A stretch of DNA of 11,712 bases from an uncultured Ruminococcus sp. GTDB taxonomy: Bacteria; Bacillota; Clostridia; Oscillospirales; Acutalibacteraceae. Of the stretch, positions 1 to 5,876 are shown piece by piece (within the stretch, counting starts at the first letter, position 1; each line of letters starts with the position of its first letter). A model generated the notes under the pieces. It did no database searches and was not told where the DNA came from. It saw nothing but the letters and a program-made list of their open reading frames with translations. Location: NCBI GenBank assembly GCA_902803585.1, contig CADCQO010000178.1, forward strand, positions 1-11,712, given 5' to 3'. A program made the translations under genes and the position numbers.

Positions 1-1
1 C

Positions 2-637
2 AGATCGTTGGAACGTGTGAGAATTCCCGGCGGCGTTTCAAAAATCCCGCGTGAAACCTTCAGCTCTTGTTCCAGTCTAAAAGAGCTTACTTTAGAACAT
101 GGTATACAGTCTGTTGAGGGCGGTGCTTTCAGCAGCTGCAAAAGCCTGATGTCTGTATGGATTCCCGCAAGTGTAACTTATCTGGATAAAAGTGCATTTA
201 CTGGCTGCACTTCGCTGACAGCTATTGAAGTAGCACCAGAAAATTCAGAATATGCTTCTGTTGACGGATTTGTTTTCCGGAAAAATCAGACGACGCTGAT
301 TCTTTGCCCTCCGGGTATTTCGGGAAATCTGGATTTATCCTTACCGGTTTTGCAGATTGGTTGGGGTGCGTTCAGTATGTGCGATAAGATCGAAAGTATT
401 ACACTTCCTGATGGTTTGACCGTGATCGGTGAATTTGCATTTTCCAATTGTGATCACCTGTGTGAGCTGAAAATTCCGGCAAGCGTCAAGGAAATCAAAG
501 CCGGTGCCTTTAACCGAAACGGAGCACTGAAAAAGATTTTCTATACCGGTTCTGAACAGCAGTGGAGTGAAATTATTCTGAATCCGCAATATAATGAAGT
601 TCTGAAACAAGTTGAAGTTATTTTCTGTGCCAGATGA
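2..637 (+). CDS. BspA-like leucine-rich repeat protein, 3' part only
   Basis: C-terminal 211 residues of a gene that begins upstream of the window; the frame is open from base 2, and the TTG at base 8 is not a credible start because the repeat pattern is already running there. The protein carries BspA/Treponema pallidum-type leucine-rich repeats of about 23 residues. They are seen as alternating IPxSV/IPGGV beta edges and FxxCxSL or AFSxC helices: CSSLKELTL, CKSLMSVWIPASV, CTSLTAIEVAPENS, CDKIESITLPDGL, CDHLCELKIPASV. It ends with the FYTGSEQQWSEI stretch followed by a short beta strand, a C-terminal cap common in this family. Such proteins are usually surface-exposed or secreted and thought to bind host or substrate molecules, but the signal sequence and any anchor lie outside the window. 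The family call is firm; a specific ligand cannot be named. No clear terminator follows the stop. Confidence 0.88.
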   Translation, partial: RSLERVRIPGGVSKIPRETFSSCSSLKELTLEHGIQSVEGGAFSSCKSLMSVWIPASVTYLDKSAFTGCTSLTAIEVAPENSEYASVDGFVFRKNQTTLILCPPGISGNLDLSLPVLQIGWGAFSMCDKIESITLPDGLTVIGEFAFSNCDHLCELKIPASVKEIKAGAFNRNGALKKIFYTGSEQQWSEIILNPQYNEVLKQVEVIFCAR

Positions 638-713
638 AAGCAACCCGTTCTATGATCTTTTTCTGACGGGCAGAGAAGACAAGGAGGATAACATAAAATT
701 TTTTATCCGAAAA

Positions 714-727
714 ATTTTCATGAAAAT
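714..727. promoter_or_regulatory. 14-bp perfect palindrome, candidate TetR operator
   Basis: ATTTTCATGAAAAT is a perfect inverted repeat ending one base upstream of the predicted -35 box (729-734) of the TetR gene. Its core TTTTCATGAAAAT occurs again at 1521-1533, downstream of the same gene. TetR-family proteins commonly repress their own promoter by binding palindromes of about this size, so an autoregulatory operator is a reasonable inference. Binding is not shown by the sequence. Confidence 0.45.
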
Positions 728-728
728 G

Positions 729-758
729 TTGTAAAATGAAGTTGTTTTATGGTATAAC
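729..758 (+). promoter_or_regulatory. Predicted sigma-A promoter of the TetR gene
   Basis: TTGTAA (729-734) and TATAAC (753-758) are separated by 18 bases, a plausible housekeeping promoter. Transcription would start near 764-766, about 25 bases before the GTG at 791. That makes the upstream in-frame GTG at 764 unlikely as the translation start. The cmk promoter uses the same TTGTAA -35 hexamer. Confidence 0.5.
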
Positions 759-790
759 AGATTGTGTATTATGAAAATGAGGTGATTGCA

Positions 791-1366
791 GTGCCCGAAA
801 AGAAAACAGACCGCCGTACACTCAAAACAAAAAAAGCACTTGTCGATGCTTTGGCGGTACTTCTTACAGAGAAAGAACTGAGCAAGGTAACAGTGCAGGA
901 AATTGCGGACAAAGCAGATATAAGCAGGGTGACATTCTACAAACATTATCTTGATGTATATGACCTTTACGATAATATAGAAAAAGATGTGCTTCTGGAA
1001 TTGGGTATCCTTATGCTTAAACTGCAGGAGCTTCCATCGCAGGATGTCTTTTCATATTTGACGGATTATATTAACGAAAACCGTACCATATTCAAACTGA
1101 TATTCTGCTCCAATAGTTCAGAGAAACTCAAAAATAAGTTTAATAAACTGATAGAAGGTGTGTTCAGGCAGATACAATCTGAAAAGCAAAATGTCGCAAT
1201 TCATGACATTCAGCTTGAATATCAGAACTGCTACCGTTCACAGGGCTGTATAGCTGTGCTTGCCAAATGGGTTTTTAATGATTTTTCCGAGTCAAAAGAT
1301 TTTGTTGTAAAGATACTGTCTGATCTTGATTTTAACACAGAAAATTTGATAATGAAAAAAAAATAA
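791..1366 (+). CDS. TetR/AcrR-family transcriptional regulator
   Basis: A 191-residue DNA-binding regulator of normal TetR length. Residues about 10-60 form the N-terminal three-helix domain, with the helix-turn-helix VTVQEIADKADISRVTFYKHY at about 33-53 followed by the usual DLYDNIE entry into helix 4. The C-terminal part (about 65-191) is a ligand-binding and dimerisation region with no recognisable subfamily signature. The chosen start is GTG at 791 with the site ATGAGGTG (776-783) seven bases upstream; a GTG at 764 in the same frame would lie at the predicted transcription start. The gene stands alone between its own promoter and a strong terminator. It is AT-rich, with more AAA and ATA codons than the central operon, and has a lysine-rich C-terminus. 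Its target is unknown. Candidates are itself, through the palindrome at 714-727, and the downstream sigma-factor unit, which is preceded by a copy of that palindrome. The efflux or enzyme gene that often accompanies TetR regulators is absent. Confidence 0.9.
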   Translation: MPEKKTDRRTLKTKKALVDALAVLLTEKELSKVTVQEIADKADISRVTFYKHYLDVYDLYDNIEKDVLLELGILMLKLQELPSQDVFSYLTDYINENRTIFKLIFCSNSSEKLKNKFNKLIEGVFRQIQSEKQNVAIHDIQLEYQNCYRSQGCIAVLAKWVFNDFSESKDFVVKILSDLDFNTENLIMKKK

Positions 1367-1405
1367 AAGCTCTGACCGTATCACATCAGCAAAGTTGACA
1401 ACAGA

Positions 1406-1457
1406 AAAAAATCAGCGTTTCCGGCTTTCATGTATCGTTCGAAAACGCTGATTTTTT
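1406..1457 (+). terminator. Rho-independent terminator of the TetR gene
   Basis: A perfect 15-bp inverted repeat pairs 1406-1420 (AAAAAATCAGCGTTT) with 1443-1457 (AAACGCTGATTTTTT). The loop is 22 bases and the right arm ends in six T. The left arm starts in an A-run, so it could also stop transcription arriving on the minus strand. Confidence 0.85.
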
Positions 1458-1733
1458 GCGCCCTTTTTAACATTATTCGAGTGAAAATCAGAAAAAGCAA
1501 ACCACTTTCAGCGACACTTCTTTTCATGAAAATTACTTCTGTCTTTCGTTACAGACAGGGAACGAAAAAACGGACACAGCAAAGATTGATGGATATCTGA
1601 CAGCGCAGAAAAGCAATATATATAAATTCTGCGTCAAAAATTTATGAAATATTACGAAATTTAGCTTTTGCGAAAAAATTTTTCAGCAATTTGTATTTTT
1701 CTGGTACTCTATATTTACAGAGGAGTTTTTACA
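1458..1733. other. Non-coding AT-rich region with several inverted repeats
   Basis: No convincing gene is seen between the TetR terminator and the sigma-factor gene. The stretch holds the second TTTTCATGAAAAT copy (1521-1533) and two mutually exclusive small hairpins: CTGTC (1539-1543) with GACAG (1554-1558), and TTTCGTT (1544-1550) with AACGAAA (1561-1567). It also holds CGCAGAA (1604-1610) paired with TTCTGCG (1627-1633), and a near-symmetric A/T tract GAAAAAATTTTTC (1672-1684). The sigma-factor promoter must lie here or just downstream. TATATT at 1710-1715 is a possible -10 box, but no good -35 box stands at the right distance, so I do not call a promoter. A 24-codon frame from ATG 1526 lacks a ribosome binding site. 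Confidence 0.5.
1521..1533. promoter_or_regulatory. Second copy of the TTTTCATGAAAAT palindrome
   Basis: Thirteen bases identical to 715-727, including the 12-bp palindrome TTTTCATGAAAA. It lies past the TetR terminator and about 220 bases upstream of the sigma-factor start. It may be a second operator for the TetR protein, linking that regulator to the sigma-factor unit. No promoter was recognised directly beside it, which weakens the idea. Confidence 0.35.
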
Positions 1734-1750
1734 GGGAGGACGTGAAATTT

Positions 1751-2305
1751 TTGCCTAACGTATGGCTGCAGGAAAAGGAACTGGCAAATTATATAAAAGA
1801 AATTTCTTCAGGAAATGAGTCAGCTCTTCGACAGTTTTATGAGGAAAACGGCAGGTGGATGCTTGCACTGATCTTGTCCATTGTTCAAACAAGAGAATCA
1901 GGGGAAGAGGTGCTGCAGGATGTGATGATGAGCATTGTTGCCTATGGTTCAAGAAGACCAATCAGCAACGCAAAGGGGTGGCTGTTCAAGGTCATCATCA
2001 ATGCTTCCAAGAAAAAAGCAAAGGAGGAACATTTGATGCAAACAGAAGTATTGGCAGAAAATGAGGCGTTGTCCTATGAAGATGAAGCATTAGAACGTAT
2101 GGAAAATTCGGTGGATCAGATAGAAGCTCTGCAATGTCTGGATAGTCTGGAGCAGCAATGTGTAATCATGCACGTTTTTGGTCAGTTCAGACTTCCGCAG
2201 GTAGCGGAAATTCTTGGTATGCCTTATAACAGGATACGCAACAAATACACCTATGCTGTCAGCAAATTGAGAAAATTCTATGGAGAAAGAAGGGAATCAG
2301 TATGA
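1751..2305 (+). CDS. ECF-type RNA polymerase sigma factor (sigma-70 family)
   Basis: A 184-residue alternative sigma factor of typical ECF size. Region 2 spans about residues 18-92, with the GNESALRQFYEE start, the EEVLQDVMMSIV helix and the GWLFKVIINASKK end. Region 4 spans about 122-178, with LDSLEQQCVIMHVFGQF and the helix-turn-helix LPQVAEILGMPYNRIRNKY. A charged linker joins them, and there is no region 1.1 or 3. The start is uncertain. TTG at 1751 lies 10 bases after GGGAGGA (1734-1740); GTG at 1742 in the same frame is only one base from that site; and TTG at 1691 would lie in the probable promoter region. The stop overlaps the start of the next gene by four bases (ATGA), so the two are almost certainly co-translated. 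This is the usual arrangement for an ECF sigma factor and its membrane anti-sigma factor. ECF factors often activate their own operon. The stimulus is not evident. Confidence 0.88.
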   Translation: MPNVWLQEKELANYIKEISSGNESALRQFYEENGRWMLALILSIVQTRESGEEVLQDVMMSIVAYGSRRPISNAKGWLFKVIINASKKKAKEEHLMQTEVLAENEALSYEDEALERMENSVDQIEALQCLDSLEQQCVIMHVFGQFRLPQVAEILGMPYNRIRNKYTYAVSKLRKFYGERRESV

Positions 2306-3318
2306 ATGAGAAAAAAGCAACGGGAATGCTTGCTGATGATATGTTACTGTTAAAGCTGCCGCCTATTTCTGAAAAGGTTCTTCAGGCAGTTCGCAAGCAA
2401 AAGCAAAAATATGCTGAAAATGCGTTTCATGATGTACAGACAAAAAGGACGCATAAGAAAGTTTTAGTAAAATACATATTTGCAGCGATGGCAGTATTTT
2501 TAGTGGTTTCCTCGTCCGTTGTGGCTGTCATTTCAAATAACCGTTTTGTTCCGGATACAAAAGACGTTTCTTCGCCGCTTGTCAGTAAAAGTGTGAGTAC
2601 AGCGGAAAGCCAGTCGGTAAGTGTGGTGCACAGTACAGATACATTGGAACGTGTTAATCTGCGGCAGCTATACGGTACGGCAGCATTATCAGAGCGGAGC
2701 GAGCCGGAATTAGAAACGCTTCTGGCAAATTATACTAAGGGGAACAAAGTTTACGAGGATGAACGCTATCTTTACAATTTCAACGCGCAGGGCAGACTGA
2801 TCGAAGTTCTTAATACAGCCCCGCTCAACGAAAGCGGTATTTTCGCTGATGAGCAGAGTATCCAACAGAAATCGCTGGATCTCCTGACATTATACTTTCC
2901 TGACTTTGCTTTATCCGACTACAATACAAAACTGTCGGAAAATAAAGATGCCCGCCCGCATTGGAGTATTTCGTTTACAAAAATGTGCGATGACCATACA
3001 GTAATGAAGATAATGCTCAACTTTGATGAAGCGGGTGAACTGTTGAATATTTTAACACTGGGAACGGAAGAAAGTGCGGGAAATATATCAAGGTCAGATG
3101 CTATCAAGATAGCTTTACAGGAAGTCAGAAGCGGAAAATATAGCATTCCTGCTTTCAGTGATGAAGACGTTGAAATAGCGGTAGAAATCAAAAATAATGA
3201 AGGCATACCGTATTACATTGTTTTTGTGCATGGAATACCGCTGAGGCAAGAAATCACGATAGACGTGATTGTTAAAGTAAATTCTGATACAGGCGAGATA
3301 AAGGAAGTTGTATTCTGA
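2302..3318 (+). CDS. Probable membrane anti-sigma factor with PepSY-like extracytoplasmic region
   Basis: A 338-residue single-pass membrane protein. Residues 1-53 are a charged cytoplasmic part with a helical stretch (PISEKVLQAVRKQKQKY). One membrane segment spans about 54-78 (VLVKYIFAAMAVFLVVSS). A Ser/Val-rich linker (about 88-112) leads into an outer region. The last 80 residues resemble a PepSY domain: SRSDAIKIALQEV helix, then strands, ending in VIVKVNSDTGEIKEV. The segments at about 115-170 and 185-255 look like weaker copies of the same helix-strand layout (YLYNFNAQGRLIEV; FDEAGELLNI). The start overlaps the sigma-factor stop, and together with the topology this points to an anti-sigma factor holding the sigma factor at the membrane. 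No zinc-binding HxxxCxxC motif is present, so it is not of the ZAS type. The anti-sigma role is inferred from position and topology, not from a recognised anti-sigma domain. Confidence 0.72.
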   Translation: MNEKKATGMLADDMLLLKLPPISEKVLQAVRKQKQKYAENAFHDVQTKRTHKKVLVKYIFAAMAVFLVVSSSVVAVISNNRFVPDTKDVSSPLVSKSVSTAESQSVSVVHSTDTLERVNLRQLYGTAALSERSEPELETLLANYTKGNKVYEDERYLYNFNAQGRLIEVLNTAPLNESGIFADEQSIQQKSLDLLTLYFPDFALSDYNTKLSENKDARPHWSISFTKMCDDHTVMKIMLNFDEAGELLNILTLGTEESAGNISRSDAIKIALQEVRSGKYSIPAFSDEDVEIAVEIKNNEGIPYYIVFVHGIPLRQEITIDVIVKVNSDTGEIKEVVF

Positions 3319-3388
3319 AGATGGGGTGTTACAGGTGCGACAGACCCGTTGTAAACTGTTTGTAATAATGAGAACACAGGGGGGTAGC

Positions 3389-3778
3389 ATGAATGCAAAG
3401 AAAAAAACTTCTCATCAGGTTCTGAAAACTGCAGTAATCGTGCTGAGTGTGATAATGTTATGGATTGTGTCTGTTACGGTTGTACCCAAAATCGTGCGCA
3501 GGGTGGAGAATTATCAGATTTTTATGACAGCAAAATATCGTGCAGAGCAGATTGTTTCCGATCGGTACGGTACGGGTTATGCGATCTCGGATACCCGTAC
3601 ACAATATGCCTATCCTTCACCTCCTTTCGGAAACTGGACAGAAACGAAGATAGAATATATGGAGTTTGACTTTTTCTGTCGGGAAGATATTCCGTCAGGA
3701 TTTATCATTCAGGTATCCGTGAAAGACGGAAAGATGAAATTGTATCGGGACGGTTTGCCGTTGGCGACATTTTCGTAA
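3389..3778 (+). CDS. Small single-pass membrane protein of the sigma-factor unit, function unknown
   Basis: A protein of 129 residues that I do not recognise. It has a basic N-terminus (MNAKKKTSHQ), one membrane segment at about 13-35 (TAVIVLSVIMLWIVSVTVV), and an outer domain of about 90 residues. That domain has a helix rich in charged residues (YRAEQIVSDRYG) followed by beta-prone stretches (KIEYMEFDFFC, GFIIQVSVKDGKMKLYRDG). The layout echoes the preceding gene: basic cytoplasmic tail, single membrane helix, then helix-plus-sheet outside. ATG 3389 is chosen because AGGGGGG (3378-3384) lies just upstream; ATG 3368 and ATG 3308 in the same frame lack such a site, and the latter would overlap the previous gene. 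It sits 70 bases after the putative anti-sigma gene in the same direction, so it is probably a third member of that unit, perhaps a partner or ligand-sensing accessory. That role is inference. Confidence 0.6.
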   Translation: MNAKKKTSHQVLKTAVIVLSVIMLWIVSVTVVPKIVRRVENYQIFMTAKYRAEQIVSDRYGTGYAISDTRTQYAYPSPPFGNWTETKIEYMEFDFFCREDIPSGFIIQVSVKDGKMKLYRDGLPLATFS

Positions 3779-3953
3779 CAGTATGAAGGAGTGACGAGGT
3801 ACATGAAAGCGGAAATGATAAAAACAGGCTGTCTGGTGCTGACGTACCACACAAAACTTTCGGAGAACTTCTGATGATGTCCGTTCTGGCAGGCTATCAA
3901 CAATTTGTCTATAATTCCGGTTTTTATCACGTTACTTTCTGTAAATGGTTGAC

Positions 3954-3982
3954 TTGTAATTTTCAGATATTTTTGTTATAAT
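3954..3982 (+). promoter_or_regulatory. Promoter of the cmk-plsC-plsC-ispH/rpsA operon
   Basis: TTGTAA (3954-3959), a 17-base spacer and a perfect TATAAT (3977-3982), with TGT directly before the -10 giving an extended -10 element. Transcription should start near 3989, leaving a 5' leader of about 27 bases before the cmk ATG. This is the best promoter in the window, as expected for housekeeping genes. Confidence 0.78.
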
Positions 3983-4015
3983 AAAGAATATTCTGCTAAT
4001 AATGGAGGAAGAATT

Positions 4016-4681
4016 ATGATAGCGGTTGCCATTGACGGACCTGCCGGAGCAGGCAAGAGTACAATTGCCAGAAAAGCAGCCGAAGAGCTGGGTTTCATCT
4101 ATGTAGATACGGGAGCTATTTATCGTGCGGTTGCTTTAGCGTGTATTGATCATCAGGTAGCTATCGATGATACAGAAGCGGTAGAAGCATTATTGCCGCA
4201 GTCAGATATCCGTGTCATCTTCTTTAACGGGGAGCAGCATATCCTTTTGAATGACAAGGACGTATCCCAGGCCATTCGTGCCGAAAATGTTTCTATGGCG
4301 GCTTCAAGAGTATCAGCGATTCCTGCTGTCAGAACATTTCTGCTGGAGTTTCAGCGCAATTTTGCAAAGAATGCAGATGTTATCATGGACGGCAGGGACA
4401 TCGGAACAGTTGTTCTGCCCAATGCACAGGTAAAAATATTTCTGACCGCTTCTCCTGAAGTGCGTGCCAGAAGACGTGTGCTGCAGTTGGAAGAAAAGGG
4501 CGAGCAGGCGGATTTTGATAAGATTCTTTATGACATTGTACAGCGGGATTATAACGATACCAACCGCAAGACAGCACCGCTCAGAGCGGCAGAAAATGCT
4601 GTTACGGTTGACACCTCAGAGATGACGCTGGAAGAGGTTGTCGATAAAATTGTCGGTATCATAAAGGAGCAGGGCTTATGA
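4016..4681 (+). CDS. cmk: Cytidylate kinase
   Basis: A 221-residue (d)CMP kinase that transfers the ATP gamma-phosphate to CMP or dCMP in the cytoplasm, feeding CTP/dCTP and CDP-activated lipid synthesis. Visible motifs: P-loop GPAGAGKST (8-16); YVDTGAIYRA (29-38), the nucleoside-monophosphate binding start; MDGRDIGTVVLP (124-134); the FLTASPEVRARRR region (142-153); and the lid/C-terminal RDYNDTNRKTAPL (177-189). Length fits the bacterial short Cmk type. GGAGGA (4004-4009) lies six bases before ATG. The stop overlaps the next start by four bases (ATGA). It is the first gene of the operon, behind a strong promoter. In many clostridia cmk is likewise followed by plsC and ispH or rpsA, which supports both the identification and a single transcription unit. 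Confidence 0.96.
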   Translation: MIAVAIDGPAGAGKSTIARKAAEELGFIYVDTGAIYRAVALACIDHQVAIDDTEAVEALLPQSDIRVIFFNGEQHILLNDKDVSQAIRAENVSMAASRVSAIPAVRTFLLEFQRNFAKNADVIMDGRDIGTVVLPNAQVKIFLTASPEVRARRRVLQLEEKGEQADFDKILYDIVQRDYNDTNRKTAPLRAAENAVTVDTSEMTLEEVVDKIVGIIKEQGL

Positions 4682-5292
4682 AAAGAAGAAGCCTGGTATT
4701 TGTGATCGGCAGGATTTTGGCGATTCCGCTTTTTAAGCTGATGTTTCACTACAAAGTCAAGGGAAAGAAGAACCTGCCTAAGAAAGGGGCTTATATCGTT
4801 TGCTCCAACCATTTGTCGAACTATGACCCGCTGCTGCTGTCCATTACACAGAAGCGACAGATTTATTACATGGCAAAGAAGGAACTGTTTGAAAAAAAAT
4901 TGGGTGCTGCAATGATTCGTGAACTGGGTGCATTTCCCGTTGACAGAGGTTCAGGTGACGGACAAGCAATCCGCACGGCAGAGGAGATCGTACAAGATGA
5001 ACGTCTGCTGGGAATCTTTATCGAAGGAACCCGTTCCAAGACAGGCGAGTTTTTACGTCCGAAATCAGGTGCTGCCATGATTGCTTTTCAGACACAGACA
5101 CCCGTTATTCCCGTTTGTATTACGCCGAAACAGCAAAAGGTCAAACTGTTTCAGCGGGTGACTATTTCATGGGGAAAACCGCTGTCCATTGAGGAACTGG
5201 GACTGAAAAACGGTTCACCTGCCGCTTTCCGCAGTGCCAGCCGCAAGATCATGGACGAAATCAAACAGTTAAGGGAGCAGGATTTATCATAA
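4678..5292 (+). CDS. plsC: 1-acyl-sn-glycerol-3-phosphate acyltransferase (PlsC type), first copy
   Basis: A 204-residue LPLAT-superfamily acyltransferase that would acylate lysophosphatidic acid to phosphatidic acid at the inner face of the membrane. It has the canonical blocks: I, NHLSNYD (H45, D50 of HX4D); II, GAFPVDR (84-90); III, FIEGTRS (114-120) followed by KTGEFLRPKSGAA; IV, TPVIPV (141-146). The N-terminus is a hydrophobic, membrane-associating helix (LVFVIGRILAIPLFKLMF). ATG overlaps the cmk stop, with AAAGGAGCAGG just upstream. A second, more divergent PlsC homologue follows directly. Two adjacent copies may differ in acyl donor or acceptor. Since the first keeps all catalytic blocks, it is the better candidate for the true PlsC. 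Confidence 0.92.
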   Translation: MKRRSLVFVIGRILAIPLFKLMFHYKVKGKKNLPKKGAYIVCSNHLSNYDPLLLSITQKRQIYYMAKKELFEKKLGAAMIRELGAFPVDRGSGDGQAIRTAEEIVQDERLLGIFIEGTRSKTGEFLRPKSGAAMIAFQTQTPVIPVCITPKQQKVKLFQRVTISWGKPLSIEELGLKNGSPAAFRSASRKIMDEIKQLREQDLS

Positions 5293-5876
5293 TCTATCTG
5301 TTTCTTCGTTTTCTGGCAAGGATATTTATCCGGCCGTTTTACCGTATACGCATTGCAGGGAAAGAAAACATTCCGAAAGGTGCGTTTGTGCTTTGTGCGA
5401 ATCATATCAGCTATTTTGATCCCATATGTCTGGGATTGGCATTATGGAGACCGGTTCGTTTTATGGCAAAATCCGAATTCTTTACGGAGCATGGTTTTTT
5501 TGTCAGAACATTTTTCACCATGTGTGGTGTTTTTCCGGTCAGGCGCAGCAGTGCCGATACCGTTTCGGTGAATAAAGCGTCTTTGCTCTTGAAGAAGGGA
5601 AAAATCATCGGTATTTTTCCGCAGGGTGGTATTGTTAGAAATATTCCGCCCATTCGTACCAAAGCAGGAGCAGCTCTGCTGAGTGCAAAATCACGGACAC
5701 CGCTGCTGCCCGCGGTGATTTATACGGAGGGTAACGTGCGTCCGTTTGTCAGAATCACGGTGCGTTTTGGTCAGCCGATGACAGCAGACGATGGTTCACT
5801 CAGGGCTGCCAGAATCCTGAATCAGCGTTTGCAGACGGAACTGCAAAAATTGTGGGAGGAAGGTCATGGAAATTAG
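5289..5876 (+). CDS. PlsC-like acyltransferase, second copy, with a non-canonical start
   Basis: An LPLAT-family acyltransferase of about 195 residues. Homology-like sequence begins at once after the upstream stop: IYLFLRFLARIF hydrophobic helix, RIRIAGKENIPKG, then block I NHISYFD (H39, D44), block II FPVRR (82-86) and block IV RTPLLPA. No ATG, GTG or TTG opens this frame before GTG 5388, which would delete the helix and leave the catalytic His only six residues from the start. The likely start is therefore ATA 5289, overlapping the plsC stop as ATAA where neighbours have ATGA, or ATC 5286, which aligns with the plsC ATG in a shared GAGCAGG-NN-TTAT junction. Block III is FPQGGI instead of the usual FPEGTR, so a conserved Glu and Arg are missing. 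The gene overlaps ispH by 11 bases. The family is clear; activity and substrate are uncertain. A G-to-A sequencing error is an alternative for the start. Confidence 0.85.
   Translation: MIYLFLRFLARIFIRPFYRIRIAGKENIPKGAFVLCANHISYFDPICLGLALWRPVRFMAKSEFFTEHGFFVRTFFTMCGVFPVRRSSADTVSVNKASLLLKKGKIIGIFPQGGIVRNIPPIRTKAGAALLSAKSRTPLLPAVIYTEGNVRPFVRITVRFGQPMTADDGSLRAARILNQRLQTELQKLWEEGHGN

Noticed and set aside
644..670. CCCGT/ACGGG inverted repeat as a terminator of the first leucine-rich repeat gene
   Set aside because: Only five base pairs with an 18-base loop and no T-run after it.
764..790. GTG at 764 as the TetR start (nine extra residues)
   Set aside because: It would lie at the predicted transcription start and has no ribosome site, while GTG 791 has ATGAGGTG at good distance.
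1526..1600. 24-codon frame from ATG 1526
   Set aside because: No ribosome binding site, no recognisable protein features, and its ATG is part of the palindrome TTTTCATGAAAAT.
1691..1750. TTG 1691 as the sigma-factor start
   Set aside because: No ribosome site upstream and it overlaps the probable promoter region; GGGAGGA at 1734-1740 favours a start at 1751 or 1742.
3803..3874. Short frame of 23 codons (MKAEMIKTGCLVLTYHTK) before the cmk promoter
   Set aside because: A GAGG stands nearby, but the frame is very short, is in a gap without a clear promoter, and shows no family features. It could be a gene remnant, yet nothing in it supports this firmly.
5388..5876. GTG 5388 as the true start of the second PlsC-like protein
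   Set aside because: It would remove the conserved N-terminal helix and the KENIPKG segment, leaves the catalytic His six residues from the start, and has no ribosome site.
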